A DNA stretch of 57,601 nt from Chitinophagales bacterium 33-2. Lineage in GTDB: Bacteria; Bacteroidota; Bacteroidia; Chitinophagales; Chitinophagaceae. Where the stretch lies: NCBI GenBank assembly GCA_002050435.1, contig MWYV01000026.1, positions 1 through 57,601 on the forward strand, given 5' to 3'. The translations under genes and the position numbers were made by a program. Shown piece by piece: positions 8,763 to 17,480 of the stretch (position 1 is its first letter; each line of letters begins with the position of its first letter). The notes beneath the pieces were generated by a model. That model saw only the letters and a program-made list of their open reading frames with translations, had not been told where the DNA came from and searched no databases.

Positions 8763-9653
8763 TCACTGGTGTTTTTTGTTTTTAAGATAGGAGCTCACTG
8801 TGGTGCTCACATTTTGAAGAAAGTTAAGTGTAAGCCCTTCTGATGCTGCTGCCTGCTCCAGTTCCTGGATGGAAACAACGTAGTTCTTCCAGGCGGCCTT
8901 GCCGCCCGTTGATGTGGAATACAGCGTATGATCATTGGGCATATTTACCACCACAACTTTTGCTGAAGTATCGATCCTTGTAAGATCATTGTTTCCTTTC
9001 GGCATTACCACGGCAACTTTCCAAATCATCTTAGGAACTGCTACAAAACCATTGTCAATTGTGGTGAACCAGCCGGTAGCATTCCGGCCGCCGCTACCAT
9101 AATTTCCCATAACAATGTAGGCTTCGTTGGTTGTACCTACCATGCTGTTGCGTATAAAATCTTCCATGCCTTCCCATGGTCCCTGGTTCAATGCTGCCGC
9201 CTGCGGAATAATATTGGTCATTAAAAAAGTAGAAGAATTGGCAGCTATGCTGCTGGTGCGGTCACCGGAAGGGCAGTTATGGCCGCGGTCAAAACCGGAA
9301 TTAGAATAGCTTCCTGTAGTAACGGCATACCAGGAAGAGGGCAGCACATCCGGCCTGAAATCATCCTGCCTTGGCGTATTTCCAAGGTCACTTGATTGCA
9401 AATGCCAGCTCACCCAAACAGGAATTCCACGGCTGCTGCTATAGGCCAGTTTATAATAAATATTGTCCTTTAAATAATTATTTCCATTCCCGGCATTAGG
9501 TTGTGCGTTGGTTGGATTGCCCAATAAAATATGATCATTATCCGGCGGAAGCCCTGTAGTTACCGGCGGCGGCTGCGTAATGGGATCTGTACTTTTTTTA
9601 CACGAAGCGCATACCAGTAAAATAGATAGGATCAGGGGCAGGCTGTTTTTCAT
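8763..9653 (-). CDS. DNA/RNA non-specific endonuclease, lipoprotein
   Basis: A 296-residue protein starting at the Met at 9653 with a lipoprotein-type leader (LILSILLVCASCKKS). The longer frame to 9683 adds ten residues before it. The catalytic domain is the NUC1 beta-beta-alpha-metal family: the DRGH motif at residues 122-125 supplies the general base His125, and the TNIIPQ...LNQGPWEG segment around 146-162 supplies the Asn metal ligand. Enzymes of this family cut single- and double-stranded nucleic acid. At the cell surface this one would degrade extracellular DNA for nutrition or biofilm turnover. It is monocistronic. Confidence 0.92.
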   Translation of the reverse strand: MKNSLPLILSILLVCASCKKSTDPITQPPPVTTGLPPDNDHILLGNPTNAQPNAGNGNNYLKDNIYYKLAYSSSRGIPVWVSWHLQSSDLGNTPRQDDFRPDVLPSSWYAVTTGSYSNSGFDRGHNCPSGDRTSSIAANSSTFLMTNIIPQAAALNQGPWEGMEDFIRNSMVGTTNEAYIVMGNYGSGGRNATGWFTTIDNGFVAVPKMIWKVAVVMPKGNNDLTRIDTSAKVVVVNMPNDHTLYSTSTGGKAAWKNYVVSIQELEQAAASEGLTLNFLQNVSTTVSSYLKNKKHQ

Positions 9654-9768
9654 TAAGCGGGGTATTAATCCACGAAAATGCACAAAAAACAGGAAACGCG
9701 ATCTTTTTCACAGGTTTAAAGGAGAACTTTCTTTCCTTTTTCGGGGGCTTCCCTCTTTGGCAATAGCT

Positions 9769-10131
9769 TTAGGAACGATTGAACAATCGAATCATTTCGG
9801 CCGACTCCATGGCTTTTTTCTGGTTGAATTCAAATGTGAGTCTTTTGCAGTTCACCAGGTCAATGATGGTGCCTATGCCACAAAATCCCAGTGTGAACAG
9901 GTAAAGGATGCCCAGAACGATATCGCCGGTAATGAATCTTTGTATTCCTGCAAATCCAAAAAACCCAACTGCAGTAAGGATCATCATGGTGTGCTCTTCT
10001 TTCCGCTTACCACTGTAAAACATGAAGAACTGCTGTTTTTCAGCATCGGTCATATCTTTTGAAAGGGCTTGGAGCAGGGCCAATTCTTCAGGTTGCAGAC
10101 CCGGGAGCATCATAAACAGTTTCTGATCCAT
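9769..10131 (-). CDS. TM2-domain membrane protein
   Basis: A 120-residue protein. The N-terminal half is soluble and helical (GLQPEELALLQALSKDMTDAEKQQFF). A TM2 domain follows (about 45-105), with two membrane helices around a short turn (FGFAGIQRFITGDIVLGILYLFTLGFCGIGTIIDL), the family signature. Its function is unknown. The start lies inside the end of the upstream DUF2752 gene with a 44-bp overlap in another frame, so the two are co-transcribed. Confidence 0.9.
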   Translation of the reverse strand: MDQKLFMMLPGLQPEELALLQALSKDMTDAEKQQFFMFYSGKRKEEHTMMILTAVGFFGFAGIQRFITGDIVLGILYLFTLGFCGIGTIIDLVNCKRLTFEFNQKKAMESAEMIRLFNRS

Positions 10132-10417
10132 TATAGTAGTTTTTGGTTGATTTTATATATGAACGAACAATGTACAGGATTAATACAATTGTAGCCGGCA
10201 TTCCTAAAGCATGATGTTCGAATGAAGCAGCAAAATTAAAATGTAAAGCTTCATGAATGGATCTTCCTATTCCACACCCCGGGCAGGATCGTATGCCCGC
10301 ATTTTTAAATATACATACTCCCGGTCCTTCAGACATCCAGCCGGTAAATAAAATAAATAATCCTGCACTCCATGCCAGCGGTTCAAAAAAGAGCGCGAAG
10401 AATTTTGCTGGTCTCAA
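10088..10417 (-). CDS. DUF2752 membrane protein
   Basis: A 109-residue protein with the DUF2752 signature CPGCGIGRSIHEALH at about residues 44-58, between membrane helices at about 12-28 and 72-88. The conserved CPxCG segment suggests metal or thiol chemistry in the family, but no activity is established. Its 3' end overlaps the TM2 gene by 44 bp, an unusually long overlap for neighbouring Bacteroidota genes, which implies a stable operon. Confidence 0.88.
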   Translation of the reverse strand: MRPAKFFALFFEPLAWSAGLFILFTGWMSEGPGVCIFKNAGIRSCPGCGIGRSIHEALHFNFAASFEHHALGMPATIVLILYIVRSYIKSTKNYYNGSETVYDAPGSAT

Positions 10418-10568
10418 AATGAGTTTGATTGTTTACGTGTGACGGTTTTGTGGAGCGAGGATTTATTTTCTGTTGCAATGGCATTTTAATTAAAGCCAAA
10501 TTACTGAAGTTGAATCATATTTTACAGCGAATGGTCAAATTCTTCCGCCTGGGTTTTGATAACCCGCT

Positions 10569-11737
10569 GTTGGCGGCTGGCACATTTCGCCTAATAGTTA
10601 ATTACTGTTTTTAATTTCCCCCAAAGTTCATTATCAAAACCTGAAACTGCAAATTGTGGTGTGCCGGCAGCATTTCCTATTCTTATAATTACTAATTTTT
10701 GAGAAGGAACGATGTAAATTTTTTGGTCGTTTTTACCAAGGGCAGCATATAAATCAGCAGGTGCGTTGGGGATTATTGGACTTGGAAAAATTGTTTGTAA
10801 AGTTGGTGCCATACTACTGCTTTTTCCATTTAGCCAGGTTAGGAATCCGTAACTCAAATTTAAGTTTTGGGAAGTAGTTGTTTGACTTTCAAAATATAAG
10901 TTGTCATTTAAGATTTCAGTGTTATCCCATTTACCTTTGTTAAGCAATAGCAGACCAAATCGAGCCATACTTCTTGCATTACTATAAAGCACATTATTTG
11001 AATTTGGTGTTTTTATCCATAATCCATTCATCCCAATTTGATCTCTAATTTTTTGTTGAAAATAGTTGTTATAAGTCATTCCACTAGCGTTTTCAATCAC
11101 TTTATCCAAAAGAGTATATGCTGCGTTATGATAAGCCCAACGAGTTCCTGCGTCAGCTTTGTATTGCAGACAAGACGGTAATGTGCAATCTTTGTCGGTA
11201 ATCCCATCGTCTAAACCAGACGTCATCGTTAATTGATTTTTTACTGTAATTAGATTTTCTTTAGTTAACGGCATTGATGTCCAACCCGTACCTATATACT
11301 GTGAAGTTTTATTATTGATATTAAGTAATCCTTCTCTTTGTGCAATTCCTACTAATAAACCCGTCATAGTTTTACCAGCCGAAGCCCAATACCATAAACT
11401 ATCTTGATTGAATGTTCCAAAATATTTTTCTGTAACTATTTTTCCTCTTTTTAGAATAATAAAGGCTTTGGTGTTTTTGCCCTCCAAATAAGGATAAAGG
11501 TTGTTTAATTCTGTTTCATTCCAACCAAGCGAACTCACGGAAGTAGTAAGCCATTCAGTACTTCCAATTGGAGGAAAATACAAATTTTCAGTTGGTGGAT
11601 TAATTTCGGTTTGGATTTCTTTATCGCAAGAATTGATCAATGCAACTCCTAAAAAAAATAATATATAAATTAAAAGTTTTGTCATTTGGCAAATAGTTTA
11701 ATTGTTTGTCAATCGTCTATCAATGCTTGCCGCCAAC
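10569..11737. mobile_element. Candidate AT-rich gene cassette bounded by short inverted repeats
   Basis: GTTGGCGGC at 10569-10577 is matched by its exact complement at 11729-11737. The match extends to 12 of 14 bases (GTTGGCGGCTGGCA against GTTGGCGGCAAGCA). The two copies bracket one serine-hydrolase gene whose sampled 60-base lines are mostly near 27% GC (one sampled line reached 40%), while flanking genes are well above 40%. No integrase is present and the ends do not fit the strict attC consensus, so this is inferred from composition and symmetry only. Confidence 0.4.
10591..11685 (-). CDS. Serine hydrolase, class C beta-lactamase/DD-peptidase fold, lipoprotein
   Basis: A 364-residue protein of the beta-lactamase (PF00144) family. 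A lipoprotein leader ends at Cys20 (FFLGVALINSCDKE). The catalytic Ser-x-x-Lys is SAGK at residues 102-105 and the Tyr-x-Asn motif is YHN at 185-187. Members include class C beta-lactamases, D-amino-acid hydrolases and esterases. The substrate cannot be read from sequence, and antibiotic resistance should not be assumed. It is noticeably richer in A and T than its neighbours and is bracketed by short inverted repeats, both consistent with acquisition by transfer. Confidence 0.9.
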   Translation of the reverse strand: MTKLLIYILFFLGVALINSCDKEIQTEINPPTENLYFPPIGSTEWLTTSVSSLGWNETELNNLYPYLEGKNTKAFIILKRGKIVTEKYFGTFNQDSLWYWASAGKTMTGLLVGIAQREGLLNINNKTSQYIGTGWTSMPLTKENLITVKNQLTMTSGLDDGITDKDCTLPSCLQYKADAGTRWAYHNAAYTLLDKVIENASGMTYNNYFQQKIRDQIGMNGLWIKTPNSNNVLYSNARSMARFGLLLLNKGKWDNTEILNDNLYFESQTTTSQNLNLSYGFLTWLNGKSSSMAPTLQTIFPSPIIPNAPADLYAALGKNDQKIYIVPSQKLVIIRIGNAAGTPQFAVSGFDNELWGKLKTVINY

Positions 11738-11750
11738 CTAACAATATACG

Positions 11751-11780
11751 AATAGAAAAAGAGGCCTCAAATGAGGCCCC
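11751..11780 (-). terminator. Terminator of the minus-strand porin-like gene
   Basis: A perfect GGCCTCA/TGAGGCC dyad at 11763-11778, followed on the minus strand by a T-rich run (the A run at 11756-11760 on the plus strand). It lies about 25 bp past the stop of the gene at 11806-12471. Confidence 0.8.
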
Positions 11781-11805
11781 TTATATTCATAGGTCAGAAA
11801 AGAAA

Positions 11806-12471
11806 TTAAAAACGGATACCAACACCAAGTTTCACCACCCGATTGTAAGTGTCCAGGTTTCTGTTGGCATCTGCCTTTGTTAAACCATGATCATAGGAGG
11901 CTCTTATATTTAATCCACCATTAAATTGATAACCAATACCACCCGTAATGCCTGCATCCCAGCGGTGCATTTCGTTGGTTGCATCCAATCTGTTATCCAC
12001 TACATTGAAGCCAAGTGCGCCGGCGGTTGTCCGTAATTCAGCTTTGGTGAGATAGGACACCTGTGGCCCTGCAAAAACTTCAAGTCCACCAAAATTTGCT
12101 TTTACCAAAACCGGCAGGTCAACATAACTTGTATTGAAAGCGGCTTTAGCGCCCACGCCTAAAAATTCAATTGCTTTAACATCCAGGCTTCCATTGAGCT
12201 CGAAACCTTTTTGAGAATAATACAACCCCGGTTCAACGGAAAAATTTTGAGCAATAGGAATGCTTGCAGAACCACCGGCAAAGAAACCTGTCCTGCTACG
12301 TGTTGCGATCATTCCATTGGTGAAGCCAAGAATATTATCCAGACTATTAACTGCATCGCCACGCATATCAGAAGAACTAACGCCGGCACGAATACTGAAT
12401 GTTGGTGCGGTCTGGGCCATCGCCATTGAAGAAAGAACAACAGCGGAAATGAGTAGAATTTGTTTTTTCAT
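11806..12471 (-). CDS. Porin-family outer-membrane beta-barrel protein
   Basis: A 221-residue exported protein: the signal peptide MKKQILLISAVVLSSMAMAQ is followed by alternating beta strands typical of the small PF13568 barrels (FSVEPGLYYSQKGFEL, VFAGPQVSYLT, and a C-terminal strand ending in Phe, KLGVGIRF). It probably forms a small barrel in the outer membrane; specificity is unknown. It is monocistronic with its own terminator. Confidence 0.85.
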   Translation of the reverse strand: MKKQILLISAVVLSSMAMAQTAPTFSIRAGVSSSDMRGDAVNSLDNILGFTNGMIATRSRTGFFAGGSASIPIAQNFSVEPGLYYSQKGFELNGSLDVKAIEFLGVGAKAAFNTSYVDLPVLVKANFGGLEVFAGPQVSYLTKAELRTTAGALGFNVVDNRLDATNEMHRWDAGITGGIGYQFNGGLNIRASYDHGLTKADANRNLDTYNRVVKLGVGIRF

Positions 12472-12603
12472 AGACCAGGAACGTGGTTTTGTTGCGTTCA
12501 GGACTTCAGAAGGGTTCTAACATAGGTGGATTAAAATGAAAAAGGTAACTTAATGTTAAACAGCTATTTCGCCGTTTTTCAATGAAAATGAAAAAAGCCT
12601 AAC

Positions 12604-13029
12604 TTGTTTTATATGAAGGAAGTTGATGTGGTACATAGTATTTTGAAAAAGGCAATGGAGGCTTTTCCTTCATCAGAATTTATTCAAAGTCTTTCGCACC
12701 AATATATGATCCGTGGCTGGTTAAGTAAAAAGCAGCTGCAGGGGCTTTTCCAGAAAGCCCAAAAGATCAACGACCTGGCTCCAGGCAAACTGGCCACACT
12801 CGAAGCGCAGATCTTAAAAATGCCTAACCGGTATAAATCAGATCTTCCCGATACCAAACCCATGTACGAAGAAAACAAAACAGCTGTTCATCAGCTTGAA
12901 GCAATCTTATCACGATACCCGGAACATAAACGAATTTTATTTCTGCAATCGAAACTTGAAAACAACACCATATCATCTTCTGAACTTGCTGAAGTTGAAA
13001 AGCTGCATAAATTATTGATGAAAAAATAA
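12604..13029 (+). CDS. Hypothetical helical protein, 141 aa
   Basis: An all-helical soluble protein without a signal peptide or recognised domain. Two similar charged helical segments appear around 10-60 and 85-138 (RYPEHKRILFLQSKLENN and EVEKLHKLLMKK). The predicted start is Met1; Met4 is also possible. It stands alone between two barrel genes. No function can be proposed. Confidence 0.6.
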   Translation: MFYMKEVDVVHSILKKAMEAFPSSEFIQSLSHQYMIRGWLSKKQLQGLFQKAQKINDLAPGKLATLEAQILKMPNRYKSDLPDTKPMYEENKTAVHQLEAILSRYPEHKRILFLQSKLENNTISSSELAEVEKLHKLLMKK

Positions 13030-13085
13030 AGATCTTTATAAGTTGGATTCATTGAATTTTGCACGAATCATCAAAACAGTCTTTT

Positions 13086-13625
13086 ATGAAGAAAAATTTA
13101 TTTATTTTATTTGCGCTGTTATTTATTTCTTCCGCTGTTTTAGCACAGAAAGGAAATAACCAGTTTCTGGTTGGAGCTGAAGTGGGATTTCCATTAGGAA
13201 GTTTTGACAATTTTAATACAGGAATCGGGCTGGTTGCCAAAGCGCTTTTGGGTTTAGGCGAACATTCGCAGATAGGTTTTACAACTGGATATACTGCTTT
13301 TAAGCGGTCGGATTCTGATGAGAATTCCAAGATCAAAACCTCAGTATTGCCCCTGTTGGCGAGCTACCGTCATCGTTTAAATGTGCTTTACTTTGAGCCC
13401 CAGTTAGGGTATGGCATATACACAACAACCATCAAAACACAAACGGGCGGCACATCCATGAAATCAAAGAATTCTAATGGTGGATTTACATGGGCTGTTG
13501 GCACCGGCGTACAGATCAGTGCACTTGACCTGGGTGTAAGGTACCAGGCTGGTTATCCGGGTGGAGGAACCGTGGGCTTCTTCGGCATACATGCCGCCTA
13601 TGTATTCCGGCCCGCTAGAAGGTAA
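13086..13625 (+). CDS. Small outer-membrane beta-barrel protein
   Basis: A 179-residue protein started at the Met at 13086, which opens a clear signal peptide (MKKNLFILFALLFISSAVLAQ). Starting at 13059 would add nine residues. The mature chain is Gly-rich alternating strand sequence (FLVGAEVGFPLGSF, GVQISALDLGVRYQAGYP) ending in strand-like FFGIHAAYVF, typical of OmpW- or PF13568-like barrels. It resembles the gene at 11806-12471 in kind but not closely in sequence. It is followed directly by a shared hairpin terminator. Confidence 0.8.
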   Translation: MKKNLFILFALLFISSAVLAQKGNNQFLVGAEVGFPLGSFDNFNTGIGLVAKALLGLGEHSQIGFTTGYTAFKRSDSDENSKIKTSVLPLLASYRHRLNVLYFEPQLGYGIYTTTIKTQTGGTSMKSKNSNGGFTWAVGTGVQISALDLGVRYQAGYPGGGTVGFFGIHAAYVFRPARR

Positions 13626-13634
13626 TCATATAAA

Positions 13635-13664
13635 TGAAAAAAGCAGCTTGCGCTGCTTTTTTTT
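13635..13664. terminator. Bidirectional terminator
   Basis: A perfect AAGCAGC/GCTGCTT hairpin (13641-13647 with 13652-13658) with an A run before and a T run after, so it can end transcription from both convergent genes. Its right end touches the stop of the PRC-barrel gene. Confidence 0.85.
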
Positions 13665-14478
13665 ATCTTCCGGATCTTCCTGAATCTCTATCTGTTGATC
13701 CCAGGTCGTCATCACTTATTCCCCGGTTATTATCACCGGTTAAATTGTCGATGTTTGTTTCCTTTCTCCATTCTGTTTCATCATTATCAGGGTTCCTGTT
13801 CACCGGTACGGCAGATTCTTCCCTGATGTTTTCTTCTCTGAACATGCTGCCTTCCCTGCGACCCGACTTTTCCCTGTCGTAGGATGTTTGATCAGTACCC
13901 TGGTTACCTTCTATCTCACTTCCGCTGCTTCCGATTCTGTCTCTCAATCCATATCCACTGTTACCCACTCCCTGGTTCATTAATGATCCGGGGCTGCTCA
14001 AAGGCAGGCGGTTGCGGTATAAATTGTTATCATTAAAATGTTCATGCTCATAAAATGATTCATCCATGTCGAGCGACTGCGCTGATGTAGTTTGGTCTGA
14101 ACGGCCTAAGGCCATGCAGATGTTTCTTTCAACATCAGGAGTGAGATGGTCTTCATCATATTCAGGCAATGCCCTTAACTGCTCTGCACTTAGGTTATGC
14201 ACCACTACATCATCATCTTCCTTGTGCAGTTCAGCCATACCGATGGGTATCAGTACTTCACGATCTTCCAGATCAAAATCATTATCATCCAGATCCACTA
14301 CCATATACCTGACTTTCTTTTTCTGAGCATCCAGGATCAATTCTTCTACTTCACCGATCTTTTGATTTTGATCATTCTTTACATCCCAGCCTCTAATATC
14401 CGGGTGATTGTCCACTATTTCAAAATCACTCTCTCCTAATTCCTGAAGACGCCTGTGCTTCATATTATCTGATGCCAT
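13663..14478 (-). CDS. PRC-barrel domain protein with disordered tail
   Basis: A 271-residue cytoplasmic protein. Residues about 22-95 form a PRC-barrel-like fold (DIRGWDVKNDQNQKIGEVEELI, VRYMVVDLDD, VLIPIGMAEL), a domain found in ribosome maturation factors and in stress-related proteins of environmental bacteria. The remaining 150 residues are low-complexity, rich in Ser, Asn, Asp, Glu and Arg, with no predicted fold. It lies 35 bp behind an OmpA-like gene on the same strand, so the two are likely co-expressed. A general-stress role is only an inference. Confidence 0.85.
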   Translation of the reverse strand: MASDNMKHRRLQELGESDFEIVDNHPDIRGWDVKNDQNQKIGEVEELILDAQKKKVRYMVVDLDDNDFDLEDREVLIPIGMAELHKEDDDVVVHNLSAEQLRALPEYDEDHLTPDVERNICMALGRSDQTTSAQSLDMDESFYEHEHFNDNNLYRNRLPLSSPGSLMNQGVGNSGYGLRDRIGSSGSEIEGNQGTDQTSYDREKSGRREGSMFREENIREESAVPVNRNPDNDETEWRKETNIDNLTGDNNRGISDDDLGSTDRDSGRSGR

Positions 14479-14513
14479 AATTTTTAATTTTTAAATGTTA
14501 TAAAATCCATGAT

Positions 14514-15134
14514 CTATTGTGCGCGCATGGCAACGATCTCGATCCTGTTGTCATTGCCTAATAAATTATTGTTATTGCCACCAGTTGAATTTCTTTCAGA
14601 AATTGAATGCGTGGTAATGTTTGTTGAAAGGCCATTTTGATTCAGCCACGATTTAATAGCCTCCGCCCTTTGTTGTGAATGCTGGCTGGATGCATTATCT
14701 GCTTGTGCATTTCCTGAATACACCCTCACCTGCCCGTTGCTAAACCTGGTATTGATCGATTGCGCGATTTCTCTAAGCGATTCCTGGGCATCCGCTTTTA
14801 GTGTTGCCTGGTCATTATCAAACAGATCATTTTCTTTGATACGGTAGATTGCATAATTGTCGGTACCTCTGACATCAATGTTGTTATTGCGCACCTCACT
14901 GTAAGAAGCCGATGGTGCATTGTCATAATCCACCCCATCCCATCCGCTACGTGCTGCATTATCGGATGTGCTGCTATAGGTGGTAGTATCCGTAGTTGCT
15001 GCAGTAGCAGCCTCTTCATTATCTCCGTTCCTTGTTAAAAAGTATACAAGCGCAATTACACCGAGCGCAAGCAAAAGCCAGGGTAAAAATGATGTGGAGG
15101 ATTGTTTTTTTGGTTGAACTTCTATCTCTGCCAT
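14514..15134 (-). CDS. OmpA-family membrane-anchored protein
   Basis: A 206-residue protein: a short cytoplasmic N-terminus, one membrane helix (about 17-35, FLPWLLLALGVIALVYFL), an acidic Ser/Thr-rich linker, and a C-terminal OmpA-like domain (about 95-205). In that domain LFDNDQATLKADAQESLREI is the first conserved segment and SQQRAEAIKSWL plus NRIEIV the later ones. Such domains bind peptidoglycan. The inner-membrane anchor rather than an outer-membrane barrel suggests a cell-envelope tether. It is the first gene of a pair with the PRC-barrel gene. Confidence 0.88.
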   Translation of the reverse strand: MAEIEVQPKKQSSTSFLPWLLLALGVIALVYFLTRNGDNEEAATAATTDTTTYSSTSDNAARSGWDGVDYDNAPSASYSEVRNNNIDVRGTDNYAIYRIKENDLFDNDQATLKADAQESLREIAQSINTRFSNGQVRVYSGNAQADNASSQHSQQRAEAIKSWLNQNGLSTNITTHSISERNSTGGNNNNLLGNDNRIEIVAMRAQ

Positions 15135-15287
15135 ACTATTAAATTTTAAAGTTTACAATGTTTTTTGCTCTTACAGATTATTCAAAACCGTGCCATTGAA
15201 ACCAGGCTAATCATTTGTCAATATATAAAATGAAGCGACCCCTGAATCCCTAATAGCTTTAATTTCACAGGCAATAAAAATCAGCTC

Positions 15288-17471
15288 ATGAGCACTACAT
15301 ATCTTAAAACACTTTTCATAATAAAATTTTTGTCTGTCACTTTTGCTCTGATGGCGCAAACCAATCCCTTGCTGGAACCGTGGACCGGTCCTTATAATGG
15401 AGTACCTCCTTTTGACAAAGTGCGTGTGGAACATTTTAAACCTGCACTGGAAGCAGCTATGGCTTCTTACCTCCATGAAATAAATGCCATCAGTACCAAC
15501 CCCTCCAAACCTGATTTTAAAAATACACTGGGAGCGCTGGAGCGTGCCGGCAGTGTGTATAAAAAAATAATAACGATCTCGGGTATTTGGGGCTCCAATA
15601 TGAGCAGTCCGGAATTTCAACTTGTGGAAAAAGAAATGGCGCCAAAAATGGCGGCCCTGAATGATAAGATCTTTCAAAATGCAAAGCTGTTCCATAAAAT
15701 TGAGGCAATTTATAATCAAAGAGAAAAGAGCGGATTAACTGCTGAGCAAAAAAGACTTGCCTGGGTGTATCACAATAATTTTGTTAGAGCAGGCGCAAAA
15801 TTAAACGCAACAGCAAAAGCAAAGCTTTCGCGCATTAACCAGGAACTGGCTGGTTTGTTTACCAGTTTTAGTCAGAATGTACTGTATGATGAAAACAACC
15901 AGTACATGACAATGTCCGAAGATCAAACCGGGGGTTTGCCGCAGTCATTTAAAGATGCAGCTGCAAATGCAGCCGCCGACAGAGGCTTATACGGAAGTTA
16001 TATTGTTACCAATACAAGATCTTCTGTGGACCCTTTTCTCACCTATTCAACTGATCGTTCACTGAGGGAAAAAGCATGGAAGATGTTTGTTAACCGTGGT
16101 GATGGAGGAGGAGAACGTGATAACAATGCCCTCATCACAAAGATTCTGCAATTGAGAATGGAGCGCGCCAATCTGCTGGGATATAAAACCCATGCACACT
16201 GGCGCCTGGAAAATACAATGGCCAAAACACCGGAAAATGCAATGGCATTGCTGGAAACCGTCTGGAAGCCTGCAGTTTCCAGAGTTAAAGAAGAAGTGAA
16301 GGATATGCAGGCAATGGCAGATGCAGAAGGAGCAGGAATAAAGATCGAGCCCTGGGATTATAGGTTTTATGCTGAAAAAGTGCGTAAACAGCGTTATGAT
16401 CTTGATTTTAATGAAGTAAAACAATATATGCAACTGGATAAATTACGCGATGGCATGTTCTGGGTAGCTGGTGAATTATTTGGTTTTGATTTTAGTCCGG
16501 TAGATAGTGTTCCTGTTTATCATCCAGATGTAAAAGTTTGGGAGGTCACCAGCAGGATAACGGGTGAACATGTTGGACTTTGGTATTTTGATCCTTATGC
16601 GCGCACAGGCAAGCGTTCAGGTGCATGGATGAATGCCTACAGAAGACAGGAAAAGCTGGATGGAAGTGTTACCACCATTGTGTCAAACAATTCAAACTTT
16701 GTCAGAGGAAATCATAGAGAACCCGTACTGATCTCATGGGATGATGCTGAAACCTTATTTCATGAATTCGGACATGCACTGCATGGTCTTTCTTCCAATG
16801 TCACCTATCCTTTGTTGTCTGGAACAGCAGTTGCACGGGATTATGTTGAGTTTCCATCCCAATTACTGGAGCACTGGTTGTCCACTCCTGAGGTTTTACA
16901 AAAATTTGCCTTGCATTACCAGACCGGAAAACCGATTCCCGCCGAACTTGTAAAAAAAATTGAAAACGCTTCTACGTTCAACCAGGGTTTTGCCACCACA
17001 GAATACCTGGCCAGCGCTTTGATCGATATGAAACTGCATCTTGCAGGGAATAAAAAAATTGATCCGGATCAATTTGAAAAGGAAACCCTGGAATCATTGG
17101 GTATGCCGAAAGAAATCGTCATGCGCCACCGCACCCCTCATTTCACGCATGTATTTGCCAGTGATGGTTATTCGGCTGGCTATTACAGTTACCTCTGGTC
17201 TGATGTGATCACTGCCGATGCATACGGTGCATTTACAGATGCGGGCGGTCCATACGACAGCACCATTGCAAAGCGGTTAAATGATTATATCTTTTCTGTA
17301 GGAAACACAATTGATCCTGCCGAAGGATACAAAAAGTTTCGGGGGAGAAATCCGGAAACGAATGCACTGATGATCAAAAGAGGATTTGATCCCGTTGTTG
17401 CAGATCCCAACAAGGAAAGAATGAAGGTGAAGGACATGCCCCTGGAAAAAAGAATGAAAAATAAATTATAA
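15288..17471 (+). CDS. dcp: M3-family zinc metallopeptidase, Dcp-like dipeptidyl carboxypeptidase
   Basis: A 727-residue peptidase close to the usual Dcp/oligopeptidase A length. The zinc site is H492-E493-F494-G495-H496 with the third ligand Glu521 in DYVEFPSQ. The N-terminus is hydrophobic (FIIKFLSVTFALMAQ), so the enzyme is probably exported, as in many Bacteroidota homologues. It would cleave C-terminal dipeptides from oligopeptides. Nine bases separate it from the downstream GHL10 lipoprotein gene, so they form an operon. Confidence 0.93.
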   Translation: MSTTYLKTLFIIKFLSVTFALMAQTNPLLEPWTGPYNGVPPFDKVRVEHFKPALEAAMASYLHEINAISTNPSKPDFKNTLGALERAGSVYKKIITISGIWGSNMSSPEFQLVEKEMAPKMAALNDKIFQNAKLFHKIEAIYNQREKSGLTAEQKRLAWVYHNNFVRAGAKLNATAKAKLSRINQELAGLFTSFSQNVLYDENNQYMTMSEDQTGGLPQSFKDAAANAAADRGLYGSYIVTNTRSSVDPFLTYSTDRSLREKAWKMFVNRGDGGGERDNNALITKILQLRMERANLLGYKTHAHWRLENTMAKTPENAMALLETVWKPAVSRVKEEVKDMQAMADAEGAGIKIEPWDYRFYAEKVRKQRYDLDFNEVKQYMQLDKLRDGMFWVAGELFGFDFSPVDSVPVYHPDVKVWEVTSRITGEHVGLWYFDPYARTGKRSGAWMNAYRRQEKLDGSVTTIVSNNSNFVRGNHREPVLISWDDAETLFHEFGHALHGLSSNVTYPLLSGTAVARDYVEFPSQLLEHWLSTPEVLQKFALHYQTGKPIPAELVKKIENASTFNQGFATTEYLASALIDMKLHLAGNKKIDPDQFEKETLESLGMPKEIVMRHRTPHFTHVFASDGYSAGYYSYLWSDVITADAYGAFTDAGGPYDSTIAKRLNDYIFSVGNTIDPAEGYKKFRGRNPETNALMIKRGFDPVVADPNKERMKVKDMPLEKRMKNKL

Positions 17472-17480
17472 AACCAAAAC

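Noticed and set aside
10569..11737. Integron cassette with attC sites
   Set aside because: The flanks do not satisfy the strict attC consensus and no integrase is present; only the inverted repeat and AT richness remain as evidence.
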